Source: Nitrososphaerales archaeon
Lineage (GTDB): Archaea > Thermoproteota > Nitrososphaeria > Nitrososphaerales > CADDZS01
Length of the DNA: 38,715 nt
Direction of reading: 5' to 3'
NCBI GenBank assembly: GCA_030041355.1
Contig: JASHNZ010000098.1
Coordinates: 1 to 38,715, forward strand
Below the pieces are notes generated by a model that was not told the origin of the DNA, ran no database searches, and was given only the letters and a program-made list of their open reading frames with translations. Numbering within the stretch: position 1 is the stretch's first letter; each line of letters opens with the position of its first letter. Positions 1-8,202 of the stretch are shown here, piece by piece. Made by a program: the position numbers and the translations under genes.

Positions 1-111
1 TAAAAGTTATACTCCGAGTCTATTGTTCATCGAGCTAGATCAATGCTGATGTGCTTCCGTCATATTACAGTAACTAGATTCCGTGGGCAAGCGGCCGTGT
101 GAGTCAGTCAA

Positions 112-121
112 GCCTTAAATT
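112..121 (+). promoter_or_regulatory. Putative TATA box of the trpB2-like gene
   Basis: The AT-rich stretch CCTTAAATTG lies 24-33 nt upstream of the GTG at 145, the spacing expected for an archaeal TATA element feeding a leaderless or very short-leader transcript. The match to the consensus is weak. The rest of bases 1-144 shows no gene. Confidence 0.35.
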
Positions 122-144
122 GACTTTACTCTATCGATCGAGCC

Positions 145-1512
145 GTGCCCACTCATAGTTACGCCGATCGAAATTATGCAGCAATGCTTGATCCCGAGGA
201 GCTGCCAAGACAATGGTACAACATAGTTCCAGATCTTCCTGAAAAACTGGAACCGATGCTGAATCCCCACACGCTTGAGCCTATGGGACCAAAAGAGTTC
301 GAGTCTCTTTTCCCAAAAGAACTTGTGAAACAACAATTTTCCCAGGAAAGCTGGTGGGATATTCCCGAGGCAGTTTGGGACGCTTACCGCAGACTACCGC
401 GGCCCTCTCCCCTTGTGAGAGCCAAGCGACTGGAAGAGTATCTCAAAACCCCGGCTAGAATTTACTACAAGGCCGAGCAGTTTACCCCTGTGGGAAGCAT
501 GAAACCCAATAGTGCACTGCCGCAAACCTACTATGCCAAAAAGCAGGGATTAACCCTTGCAATATCTGAGACAGGTGCGGGGCAGTGGGGCTCTGCTCTT
601 GCAATGTCGTGCGCGTGGTTCAAGCTTCCTGTTCGAATTTACATGGTAAGGATCAGTTCCCAGCAAAAACCGGGCCGAAGGGTCCTAATGGAGACTTATG
701 GCGCCCAGGTGTTTGAATCACCAAGCGCCAATACAGAGGTGGGCAGAAAGCTTCTAGCTGAAAATACCAATCATCCAGGCTCGCTTGGAGTCGCAATAAG
801 CGAAGCTATTGAAGATACTTTTGCTAGCGAGAATGCGAGGTACTTGCTCGCTTCAGCTTTCAATTACGCGCTTGGTCACCAGACGATCATAGGACTTGAA
901 ACACAAAAGCAACTCGACCTGCTCGATGAGACACCAGATGTAATGTGTGGCTGCATAGGCGGAGGATCCAACTATTCTGGCTTCATCTATCCTTTTGTTA
1001 GGCAGAAACTAAGAAAGAAGATAGAGACGGAATTTGTCGCGTGCGAGCCAAGTGCAGTTCCATCAACTACTCGAGGCAAATTTACGTATGATTATGCCGA
1101 CACGGCCGAACAGACGCCTCTGGTCAAGATGTACAGTGTCGGGCATAGTTTCGCCAACCCGCCCATTCATGCAGGAGGGCTGCGCTATCATGGGAAGGCT
1201 CCCAGTCTATCGCTTTTAATTTACAAGAAAGTCGTAAAATCTGTTTCCTTTGCCCAGACCAAAGTCTTCGAAGCCGCCAAGACATTCGCAATGACGGAGG
1301 GTGTGATAACTGCTCCAGAGTCCGCTCATGGACTGCGATACGCAATAGATGAAGCTCTCCGATGTAAAAAGACTGGAGCAAAGAAAGTCATCGTATTCAA
1401 CAACTGTGGCCACGGATTGCTCGATCTTTCAGCCTATGACGAGTACAACAAAGGAAAGCTTGTTGATTGGGAACCTGAAGAAATTGCCCTGAAACAATAC
1501 GTCAAAAAATAG
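145..1512 (+). CDS. trpB2: TrpB2-like tryptophan synthase beta chain / PLP-dependent enzyme
   Basis: A 455-residue fold-type II PLP enzyme of the TrpB2 branch. The canonical reaction joins indole and L-serine to give tryptophan. The PLP lysine sits in GSMKPNSA (about residue 120), the catalytic glutamate motif is SETGAGQWGSA (about 142), and the phosphate-binding loop is GCIGGGSNYSG (about 270). The long N-terminal extension ending in PRQWYNIVPDLPE is typical of TrpB2 rather than TrpB1. The start is GTG at 145; an ATG at 187 is a possible alternative. There is no trpA or other trp gene nearby; instead it lies 56 nt before a Liv-type ABC importer. A stand-alone role such as indole salvage or serine deamination is possible, but the substrate is not shown by the sequence. 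Confidence 0.9.
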   Translation: MPTHSYADRNYAAMLDPEELPRQWYNIVPDLPEKLEPMLNPHTLEPMGPKEFESLFPKELVKQQFSQESWWDIPEAVWDAYRRLPRPSPLVRAKRLEEYLKTPARIYYKAEQFTPVGSMKPNSALPQTYYAKKQGLTLAISETGAGQWGSALAMSCAWFKLPVRIYMVRISSQQKPGRRVLMETYGAQVFESPSANTEVGRKLLAENTNHPGSLGVAISEAIEDTFASENARYLLASAFNYALGHQTIIGLETQKQLDLLDETPDVMCGCIGGGSNYSGFIYPFVRQKLRKKIETEFVACEPSAVPSTTRGKFTYDYADTAEQTPLVKMYSVGHSFANPPIHAGGLRYHGKAPSLSLLIYKKVVKSVSFAQTKVFEAAKTFAMTEGVITAPESAHGLRYAIDEALRCKKTGAKKVIVFNNCGHGLLDLSAYDEYNKGKLVDWEPEEIALKQYVKK

Positions 1513-1568
1513 AAAATGGCTAGCTTGAACTCCACACGTTTGGGAATCTCAGGACGAGCAAATTCCAA

Positions 1569-2369
1569 TTGAGCGACCGAGTTCTCCTACAGCTCAACCA
1601 TATCAGCAAGTCCTTTGGGGGAGTCTCGGCTGTGAAGGACCTTACGTTCTCGATAAATGAGGGAGAGATCTTGGGTCTGATCGGTCCAAACGGAGCAGGC
1701 AAAACTACAGCTTTCAATTTGATTGCTGGCGTATACAAACCTGACAGTGGCACTATCGCTTTTGATGAAAGAAAAATATCTGGGTTGGGCTCACACAAGA
1801 TTTCGCAAGCTGGAGTGTCAAGGACGTTTCAGACAGTCAGACCATTTACTAGGATGACTGTACTTGAAAATGTAGCTGTGGGAGCCTTGTTTGGAAGAGA
1901 GCATGCGATTTCAGTAGGCAAGGCGAAAGAAGAAGCGAGGAAGATCCTTTCCTACACTTCTTTTGAAAGGAAAGCAAATGTTCAAGCCTCGTCTCTTACT
2001 CTTGCCGAACAAAGAAGATTGGAATTAGCTAGGGCACTTGCAGCCAAGCCCAGGCTTTTGATGCTGGACGAAGTTATGGCTGGTCTCAACGACAAAGAGA
2101 TCCTCTCAACTTTAGACCTCTTAAGGAAAATCAGAAACGAGAAGAAGGTTACATTACTAGTCATTGAACACGTAATGAAGGCTATTGTGCAGCTTTGCGA
2201 TCGGATTGTGGTCATGGACTATGGAGAGAAAATTGCTGAAGGCGTTCCCTCCGAAGTGATGAGAAACGAAAGTGTCATCACCGCATATATGGGCGAAAGA
2301 AAAGACAGGTCCGGAGAGAACTCGAAAGCTTTTCCACAACCCGATAGCTCAACCGAGGCAGTGCTCTAG
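1569..2369 (+). CDS. livG: Branched-chain amino acid/aromatic-acid-type ABC transporter ATPase (LivG-like)
   Basis: One of two cytoplasmic ATPases of a HAAT-family importer. It has Walker A GPNGAGKTT (about residues 38-46), a Q-loop region with the LivG-specific GVSRTFQTVRPF motif, Walker B LLMLDEVMAGL, and the H-loop histidine in VIEHV. The ABC signature appears as SLTLAEQRRLELAR, a variant of the usual LSGGQ in which the glycines are replaced, which is common in LivG. It starts with TTG. The C-terminal tail after VITAYMG is about 25 residues longer than usual and hydrophilic. It is first of five transporter genes in order G-F-H-M-K. Related HAAT importers carry benzoate or 4-hydroxybenzoate in some bacteria, but the substrate here is not determined. 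Confidence 0.92.
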   Translation: MSDRVLLQLNHISKSFGGVSAVKDLTFSINEGEILGLIGPNGAGKTTAFNLIAGVYKPDSGTIAFDERKISGLGSHKISQAGVSRTFQTVRPFTRMTVLENVAVGALFGREHAISVGKAKEEARKILSYTSFERKANVQASSLTLAEQRRLELARALAAKPRLLMLDEVMAGLNDKEILSTLDLLRKIRNEKKVTLLVIEHVMKAIVQLCDRIVVMDYGEKIAEGVPSEVMRNESVITAYMGERKDRSGENSKAFPQPDSSTEAVL

Positions 2370-2370
2370 C

Positions 2371-3078
2371 TTGTCTCTTTCTATCAATTCTTTGTCAACT
2401 TCTTATGCAAACCTTCAGGTCTTGTGGGATGTTTCTCTCCACGTCGACAAAGGAGAAGTTGTTTCGCTAATTGGCGCCAACGGTGCTGGGAAATCCACGC
2501 TTCTAAAGTCGATAATGGCGATTATTAGATACCGAAATGGAAGCATTGTCTTCGAAGGTCAGTCCCTCAAAGGGTTGTACCCGCACCAAGTAGTAGCACG
2601 GGGCATCGCATACGTTCCAGAAGGGCGAAGACTGTTTCCTAGTATGTCAGTAGAAGAAAATCTTCGAATGGGCGCACCAAGAAAGTGTGAGGATTTGGAC
2701 TCTCGGTTGGATTCTGTCTTCTCGCTTTTCCCTGCAGTCAATGCCCGAAAGAAACAGTCCGCGAGCACGCTGTCCGGCGGTGAACAGCAAATGGTCGCAA
2801 TAGGCCGCGCATTGATGACCAAGCCAAGAATGCTCCTTCTCGATGAGCTGTCTTTTGGTCTATCCCCGAAAGTTTTTGAACGAGTACTAGATGCGATAGA
2901 AGAAACTAATCATTTAGGCGTTTCCATTCTCTTAGCTGAACAAAACTCGGAACGTGCGTTGGAAGTTTCAAAGCGAGCCTACATAATGGAGAATGGGCGA
3001 ATATCAAGCGAAGGTAAGAGCCAAGAGCTCATTAACGATTCCAGAGTCAGAGAAGCTTACCTCGGAATAGTGGACTGA
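2371..3078 (+). CDS. livF: Branched-chain amino acid-type ABC transporter ATPase (LivF-like)
   Basis: The second ATPase of the importer, about 235 residues, the normal LivF length. It has Walker A GANGAGKST, the family motif YVPEGRRLFPSMSVEENL, a consensus signature TLSGGEQQM, Walker B MLLLDELSFGL and an LLAEQN H-loop segment in which glutamine replaces histidine, as is usual in LivF. I chose the TTG at 2371, one base after the stop of the preceding gene. It gives the canonical N-terminus, whereas the longer frame opening at 2272 would add about 33 residues of non-homologous sequence overlapping livG. It is tightly coupled to its neighbours (1-nt and 7-nt gaps). Confidence 0.9.
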   Translation: MSLSINSLSTSYANLQVLWDVSLHVDKGEVVSLIGANGAGKSTLLKSIMAIIRYRNGSIVFEGQSLKGLYPHQVVARGIAYVPEGRRLFPSMSVEENLRMGAPRKCEDLDSRLDSVFSLFPAVNARKKQSASTLSGGEQQMVAIGRALMTKPRMLLLDELSFGLSPKVFERVLDAIEETNHLGVSILLAEQNSERALEVSKRAYIMENGRISSEGKSQELINDSRVREAYLGIVD

Positions 3079-3085
3079 TTCCCAC

Positions 3086-4039
3086 TTGGATACTAGTCTC
3101 GTTAATTTTGCACAGGCTATCATAAGCGGGATACTTCTAGGGGGATTTTTCGCCTTAGCCTCAGTAGGATTGTCTTTGATCTTCGGTGTCCAGCGAATCC
3201 TTAATGTCGCTCACGGCGCATTCATCGTCCTCGCTGCGTTTGTCACTATTCAATTCTCGCTAGTAGCGACGCCTAGCTTGCATCTGAACCCTCTTGCTTC
3301 GCTGGGATTGGATTTTATGTTGATTGGTGGATTGGGGGTTTGCGTTTATTTTCTCTTGATCCGGAGAATCGAAAATAGCGGCTTTGAAGCTCCTCTTCTT
3401 GCTACCTTCGGCCTGTCAGTTTTTTTGGAATATATTATTCAATCAGGTCTAGGACCCATACCCTCAATCGATCCCTCGCACGGCCAGGGGGCTCAAGCCG
3501 AACACCAAATTTATTCGTCAACCTCCTTGATTGTCGGGCCCTTGTTTGTTCAAGAACCCGAACTGATCTCTTTTCTTATCGCGATAATCATCATCCCTAT
3601 ACTTCACTTGTTTCTAAGTCGAACCTATTATGGAAAGGCTATTAGAGCAACGGCTCAGGATTGGCTCGCTGCAGAATTCTCAGGGATTGACATTCGAAAG
3701 ACGCGACTATTGTCGTTTGCGTTAGGTTCGGCGCTAGCTGGCGTCGCTGGAGGGATGTTTGCTTTTACAAACTCTGTTACTCCACTCTTGGGAGATACTT
3801 ATCTTTTGCCCATAATTCTCGTTGTGATAATTCTGGGAGGAGTCGGAAGCATGATCGGAACTCTGATTGGAGGGTTTGTTGTTGGTCTGCTACTGAGTTT
3901 CTCGGAGTTATTCGATTCTAGTTATCTCTTCAGATTCGGTTTCCAGCCCGACGTTGGGTATCTAATCACCTTCTTGGTTTTTTTGATCGTATTGATGGTT
4001 AGGCCGAATGGTCTATTCGGTAAAGGAGTCGTAAAATGA
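3086..4039 (+). CDS. livH: ABC transporter permease (LivH-like)
   Basis: A 317-residue membrane permease with about eight hydrophobic segments, the inner-membrane half-channel of a HAAT importer. The family signatures GLSLIFGVQRILNVAHGAF (about residues 27-45) and the EAA-like loop TAQDWLAAEFSGIDI...ALAGVAGG are clear, as is the C-terminal VILGGVGSMIGTLIGG. It starts with TTG seven bases after livF. The C-terminus ends MVRPNGLFG, as in nearly all LivH proteins. Specificity is set mainly by the binding protein, so no substrate can be named. Confidence 0.92.
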   Translation: MDTSLVNFAQAIISGILLGGFFALASVGLSLIFGVQRILNVAHGAFIVLAAFVTIQFSLVATPSLHLNPLASLGLDFMLIGGLGVCVYFLLIRRIENSGFEAPLLATFGLSVFLEYIIQSGLGPIPSIDPSHGQGAQAEHQIYSSTSLIVGPLFVQEPELISFLIAIIIIPILHLFLSRTYYGKAIRATAQDWLAAEFSGIDIRKTRLLSFALGSALAGVAGGMFAFTNSVTPLLGDTYLLPIILVVIILGGVGSMIGTLIGGFVVGLLLSFSELFDSSYLFRFGFQPDVGYLITFLVFLIVLMVRPNGLFGKGVVK

Positions 4040-4043
4040 AAAC

Positions 4044-5030
4044 ATGACTGAAGATAACAAACAAAACCACTCCACATACTTGAAGCAATTTTCCAAATTC
4101 GGTCTACTCAGTACAAATCATGCAATTTCTCCAACAATAGTTCTAATTGGATTATTACTAACAGGACTATACCCGCTCGTTTCTCATGCTAACCCAACTT
4201 CTCTTTTGGAGTACACGCCGTATTTCATGTGGATAATCTTAGCAGAAAGCTGGAACCTCTCTGGGGGCTACGCTAGTTTGCTTAACTTGGGCCTCGTGGG
4301 CTTTTTCGTTCTGGGAGCGTTTGTAACAGGGTTTGAAATGTCCATGGGATTCACACTCTTCCCCGCGCTTATTTTCGCCGGAGTGGTAGGAGCTATTCTG
4401 GGTTTTACATTGATTCCCACGCTCCGGCTCCGGAGCGACTACTTTGCCATTGGTACCTTAGTGGTTCCTTTCATGCTAAAACCTGTCGTTGAGGTGGTTT
4501 TTCCCCGATCTACTTTTTCAACGCCGCCGAGTGAAATTCTAAATCCTGTGCAGTTGTACTACCTCGGGTTAACTTTAGCCACAATTTCGATATTCGGCAT
4601 CTACCTAATGATGCAATCGCGAATTGGGATCGCTCTAAGGGCTATCGGTGATCAGGAACTCGCCTCATCTAGTTTAGGGATAAACACCATGCTTTACAAA
4701 ACGATAGCCCTTGCTCTGAGCGGGTTCCTAGCCGCGGTTGCGGGTGGTTACTTTATCCAATCCATAAGCATCAACAGCACTTACTTTGAAAATCTGCAAT
4801 ATTCTTTGTTTCCGATTTTCATGGTAATAATTGGTGGCATAGGTACCTTTGAAGGACCTATAGCAGGAGCTGTACTTTTCAGTGTAATTAGTTATGCACT
4901 AAATAATAGCTTTCCGGGAACCTCTTACGACATTCTCTTGTTCTCAATTGTAATCATGTTTGTGGCGGTAGTGCTGCCCAAAGGAATTGTGCCCTCGATC
5001 ATAAAGGGATTCAGAAAGATCGGTGGATAG
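4044..5030 (+). CDS. livM: ABC transporter permease (LivM-like)
   Basis: A 328-residue second permease subunit with about nine membrane segments. It carries ESWNLSGGYASLLNLG (LivM version of the N-terminal motif), LRLRSDYFAIGTL, and the cytoplasmic coupling loop ALRAIGDQELASSSLGIN, followed by YFIQSISINSTYF and IIGGIGTFEGPIAGA. It starts at ATG four nt after livH. The N-terminal 30 residues are hydrophilic and precede the first membrane helix. It completes a heterodimeric channel with LivH. Confidence 0.92.
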   Translation: MTEDNKQNHSTYLKQFSKFGLLSTNHAISPTIVLIGLLLTGLYPLVSHANPTSLLEYTPYFMWIILAESWNLSGGYASLLNLGLVGFFVLGAFVTGFEMSMGFTLFPALIFAGVVGAILGFTLIPTLRLRSDYFAIGTLVVPFMLKPVVEVVFPRSTFSTPPSEILNPVQLYYLGLTLATISIFGIYLMMQSRIGIALRAIGDQELASSSLGINTMLYKTIALALSGFLAAVAGGYFIQSISINSTYFENLQYSLFPIFMVIIGGIGTFEGPIAGAVLFSVISYALNNSFPGTSYDILLFSIVIMFVAVVLPKGIVPSIIKGFRKIGG

Positions 5031-5069
5031 CCCGAGATGTTAACGCTATTCTCGCAAACCCGAGCTCTG

Positions 5070-5080
5070 CTTAAATAATA
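5070..5080 (+). promoter_or_regulatory. TATA box upstream of the binding-protein gene
   Basis: CTTAAATAATA ends 23 nt before the ATG at 5103. This suggests the solute-binding protein has its own promoter in addition to readthrough from the transporter operon, which would fit the usual excess of binding protein over membrane subunits. Confidence 0.5.
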
Positions 5081-5102
5081 GAAAACGCTTCTGTGAAAGA
5101 CA

Positions 5103-6494
5103 ATGAACCTAAAAAATCTGAATCGTACGAGGATCGCGATTTCAACCATAACCGCAGTAGTCATTGTAATTGTAGTAATAATTGTTGCAGTGGTAGGGGG
5201 CGTCTTGTTGCTAACTCACACCTCTACTACCACAACAACGAGCTCAAAAACGATTCAGATTGTCTTCGGTGCTACTCTTTCAATGACCGGAAGCCTTTCC
5301 GCGTTTGGTACAGAGCAGAACTGGACTTTATATCAGGCCGTCAGTGACATCAACAACTTTGGTGGGATTCCTCTGGCAAATGGCACACACGCGATGGTGA
5401 ACCTTATCGTGTTGAATGACGCCTCTGATCCTACCACGGCATCCGCGAACCTTGCCACGCTAGTTTCGACTGATCATGCCGTTGTAATTCTTGGCGAACT
5501 AGGGGGCGTTCAAGATTCCACTGCCGCATCTTTCGCGACCGAAAATAAGATTCCTTACATCGGACCTGTTTACTATTCAGCTGACAAGAATAATTCAAAT
5601 GCAGCGACCAACTGGGTTTTCGCTCCATTCCAGAATGAAACAAATGAGGCGCATATTTTCCTCAATTGGTTTTCTAAAATCGCACCTGCATCAAATGGCA
5701 ATGTGACAATTGCATTTTTCGGGGAGGGAGACCCTGCAGCTCTGGCAAATAACCAAGCAGGGGAAGCTTACGCGAAACAATTGGGCTATGCTATATGTTC
5801 ATGCTCCAATTTGCAATTCACCCCTGGAGATACCAGCGCGATGACCACGTTCATTCAAGGGGCAAAGAGTGCGGGAGCCGAAGCCGTCTACGGGCTTCCA
5901 GTTCCATCGGATGCAGTCCTGATGGCAACCACGGCAAAGTCGCTGAACTATGTGCCTAAAGCTTGGCTCATGACCAGAGGTACAGCCGTGGCACCATTTG
6001 CAATATCTTCCATAGGGGGCGTTGGAAATCTGTCTCAGGGTTTCACTACTTCATTCCCATGGAACGCCTTAGTGCCTTACCAAGGCGATATGCTGGGACA
6101 TACAATAAACAATTCTCAGATTGTCAGCGAGTACGAGGCCTACTGGCACCAGCCTCCTACGCTTGAGGGCGTATATTATACTGAGGTACTAGTCGCCGCT
6201 GATGCGATCCAATCCGCAGGCAATTTGACCAATACGGCGATTAGGCAAGCTCTATTATCCGGAACCTTCAAGACTCCAATGGGAACTGTCAACTTCGCTC
6301 CAGGGGGGCAATGGATTCAATCACAGCAGTACATCCTACTGATGCAATGGCAGAACCGCGTAGTTAATGGCGCAGTGACTCCAACTCTGCAGATTCTAGA
6401 GCCCCAAACAATCAACACTACAACGTATGAGTATTATCCGTTTGAATGGTACGCCAATTCCACAAACCAGCCGACAATTAGTTGTCCCTGTTAG
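5103..6494 (+). CDS. livK: ABC transporter substrate-binding protein (LivK/HAAT type)
   Basis: A 463-residue extracytoplasmic receptor. Residues 1-37 contain a short basic segment followed by a strongly hydrophobic helix (AVVIVIVVIIVAVVGGVLLL), then a Thr/Ser-rich linker (THTSTTTTTSS), the usual way archaea tether binding proteins to the outer face of the membrane. The periplasmic-binding-protein type I fold follows: IVFGATLSMTGSLSAFG at the start, and VYYTEVLVAADAIQSAG near the C-terminus where this family binds its ligand's amino or carboxylate groups. There is an extra C-terminal segment ending SCPC and a CSCS-like pair (ICSCS) in mid-protein, possibly disulfides. The ligand is unknown; given the aromatic island downstream, an aromatic acid or amino acid is a reasonable guess only. 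Confidence 0.9.
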   Translation: MNLKNLNRTRIAISTITAVVIVIVVIIVAVVGGVLLLTHTSTTTTTSSKTIQIVFGATLSMTGSLSAFGTEQNWTLYQAVSDINNFGGIPLANGTHAMVNLIVLNDASDPTTASANLATLVSTDHAVVILGELGGVQDSTAASFATENKIPYIGPVYYSADKNNSNAATNWVFAPFQNETNEAHIFLNWFSKIAPASNGNVTIAFFGEGDPAALANNQAGEAYAKQLGYAICSCSNLQFTPGDTSAMTTFIQGAKSAGAEAVYGLPVPSDAVLMATTAKSLNYVPKAWLMTRGTAVAPFAISSIGGVGNLSQGFTTSFPWNALVPYQGDMLGHTINNSQIVSEYEAYWHQPPTLEGVYYTEVLVAADAIQSAGNLTNTAIRQALLSGTFKTPMGTVNFAPGGQWIQSQQYILLMQWQNRVVNGAVTPTLQILEPQTINTTTYEYYPFEWYANSTNQPTISCPC

Positions 6495-6511
6495 ACCGGG
6501 TTTCGGGCTAA

Positions 6512-6829
6512 CTAGGCAACACTATCCCACCGAATTGAAAATGTGGCGACAGAGTTGTATATGTTCATCAGCTCTTTTCCTTTCTCGGTGAGTTGATACG
6601 TAACTCCGATCTTGTCTCGATGGCTCGCTGAGATTATACCAAATCTTTGAAAATCTGAAATCCTGGCTGAAAGGGTCCTAGAGCTCATTGAGGGAAGAGC
6701 TCGTTCAAGCTGGCTGTATCGCAAGTTCCCTCGGTTTATTTCCAAAAGGACCTGCGAACTCCAGCGTCGGCCAAAGAGTCTAAACATCTGGTCAATTGAA
6801 TAAGTAAGCTTCTCGTAAGGGTCGCACAT
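6512..6829 (-). CDS. HxlR-family winged-helix transcriptional regulator
   Basis: About 105 residues from the ATG at 6829 (MCDPYEKL). A longer frame from 6997 would run antisense through the divergent neighbour and adds nothing family-like. HxlR hallmarks are GRRWSSQVLLEINRG, followed by LRYSQLERALPSMSSRTLSARI (recognition helix) and TYQLTEKGKEL. Such proteins are small dimeric DNA-binding regulators, often of redox or aromatic-compound genes, and commonly divergent from their target. Here the divergent partner is the FABP-like gene at 6894, separated by 64 nt. The usual N-terminal cysteine is present in the MCDP segment, two residues from the start. Confidence 0.85.
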   Translation of the reverse strand: MCDPYEKLTYSIDQMFRLFGRRWSSQVLLEINRGNLRYSQLERALPSMSSRTLSARISDFQRFGIISASHRDKIGVTYQLTEKGKELMNIYNSVATFSIRWDSVA

Positions 6830-6855
6830 GGTAGCCTGGACTTTACTTCTCTGCC

Positions 6856-6872
6856 GTATATAGTTCTTATAC
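6856..6872. promoter_or_regulatory. Shared divergent TATA region (HxlR gene / FABP-like gene)
   Basis: The AT-rich segment TATATAGTTCTTATA lies about 27-43 nt upstream of the HxlR start (6829, - strand) and 22-38 nt upstream of the ATG at 6894 (+ strand). One short region could hold both back-to-back TATA elements, so the HxlR protein could control both genes from one site. Confidence 0.45.
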
Positions 6873-6893
6873 AGGAAGGACCTCGGAAATTTC

Positions 6894-7364
6894 ATGTCAG
6901 AGCTTAGCAAGCTAGATTTTCTTTTGGGCCGCTGGAAAGGAATCTCAGTAGACCAATTCGGAGAAAAAGGAACTCTCGAAACAACACTCGAGTGCACACA
7001 CTATCCTAGTGAAAAGTTCATTCAGCTATCCGGCGAAAGTAGAAAAGATGGCAAGATCCTAAATCGCGGAGTGGAATTCATTGGCTATGACCAAAAGTTA
7101 CAGAAGTACATCTACAAGAGAATTTGGTCGTACGGTTTCATAGAAAACGGAGTAGGCGACTGGGAAGACCAAGACACGCTAATGTTCGACATTAGATTCG
7201 ATAACGAACCTCAATACTTTGAAGGAACGCGCTGGAGAGCTTTCATCCGCCGGTACGGTCGGGACAGAATCGGTACCGGTTTGTATACTGCGAAAAATGG
7301 AGAAGAATATCGGCTTTATGGAGAAAGTAAAATCGATCGCATAAGTGAAGCATCCCAAACATAG
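6894..7364 (+). CDS. FABP/lipocalin-like beta-barrel protein (DUF1579/nitrobindin-like)
   Basis: A 156-residue soluble protein. It opens with LDFLLGRWKGISV, the signature start of DUF1579/nitrobindin-like ten-stranded barrels (first strand after a short helix with a W-x-G motif). Alternating hydrophobic strands follow: KFIQLSGESR, GVEFIGYDQKLQKYIYKRIW, TLMFDIRFDN, YRLYGESKID. No signal peptide or membrane segment is seen. Members bind small hydrophobic ligands or heme, but no axial histidine can be assigned here. It lies alone, divergent from the HxlR regulator, which probably controls it. The exact family assignment is uncertain. Confidence 0.6.
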   Translation: MSELSKLDFLLGRWKGISVDQFGEKGTLETTLECTHYPSEKFIQLSGESRKDGKILNRGVEFIGYDQKLQKYIYKRIWSYGFIENGVGDWEDQDTLMFDIRFDNEPQYFEGTRWRAFIRRYGRDRIGTGLYTAKNGEEYRLYGESKIDRISEASQT

Positions 7365-7383
7365 TATAGCAGCAGCGAAGCAC

Positions 7384-8031
7384 TCATTGCCAGGGGAGTT
7401 TCCCTTTCGCGTCGCTATCTTTGTTCATGCGCTGAATGAGCTTTTCTAATTTCGCTTTTGCATCAGAAACATGGGGGAATTTTCCTTTGAGCCTCCTACT
7501 CGACGCCCAATCTTGCCAACTCTGAAGGATCCTTGCATGAGCTCCGCTTTCTGTGTGAACCTCTTCGGATTGTACTAGAAGTCTATACTCGAGTTCGCGT
7601 ACTGCATCGCTCGATGTCATCATTCTGACGCTTTTTTCTTCCTTATTCGCAAGTCTGTCAGTTCTAACTTTTCCTCTCTCATCGACACAATGCAATAGCT
7701 CCATGGCTTCAGGCGAAAGTGAATTTATCTGCCAGTCGTCCCTTGACGTACCCACCGCAATCACGTTCCTCCAGAGCTTGCGATGGATCAGAGTAACTTT
7801 TCTTGAAACAAGCTTTGCAAGTAAAACATCCGAACTCTCTGCTAGATTATTCGACACAGTCCAAATCAACTTTCCCGAGGGATGACCCCACCAAGATCCG
7901 ATAACGGGCTTGCGAACAATTATGTTGACAACGCTTGGGAATTTCTTGTCTGACTCCAACAGTAGGCCGTAATGCTCGAGCAAAATAGAAACTCGATTGA
8001 GTGCAGAGCGCTCACGAGCTGAAAATTTCAA
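7384..8031 (-). CDS. Conserved uncharacterised protein, possible winged helix
   Basis: A 215-residue protein from a TTG start, with no membrane segment. Distinctive pieces are SWWGHPSGKLIWTVSNNL, a basic strand-rich segment KLVSRKVTLIHRKLWRNVIAVG, and a segment (WQINSLSPEAMELLHCVDERGKVRTDRL, about residues 101-128) that reads like a winged-helix beginning. A C-terminal helical region contains EVHTESGAHARILQSW. I have an impression of similar proteins in soil bacteria, but I cannot name a family or function. It is convergent with the gene ending at 7364 (19-nt gap). Confidence 0.65.
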   Translation of the reverse strand: MKFSARERSALNRVSILLEHYGLLLESDKKFPSVVNIIVRKPVIGSWWGHPSGKLIWTVSNNLAESSDVLLAKLVSRKVTLIHRKLWRNVIAVGTSRDDWQINSLSPEAMELLHCVDERGKVRTDRLANKEEKSVRMMTSSDAVRELEYRLLVQSEEVHTESGAHARILQSWQDWASSRRLKGKFPHVSDAKAKLEKLIQRMNKDSDAKGKLPWQ

Positions 8032-8202
8032 GGGATTTCCCCTGTCGAGAGGTTTCTAGACCGTCCTTTTGTGACTGTCTATCATTCCCTACTGCACCGG
8101 CTTTGTAACTGTCTGATGCATGCTAGTGCGCTTCCTAGATGATAGCCTTGTCAAATAATCAATTCCCTGAACGATACCGCGCCGACAGAGAACTGCCCAT
8201 CT

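Noticed and set aside
2272..2370. Longer N-terminus for the LivF-like ATPase
   Set aside because: The 33 extra residues overlap livG and match nothing; the TTG at 2371 gives the normal LivF start.
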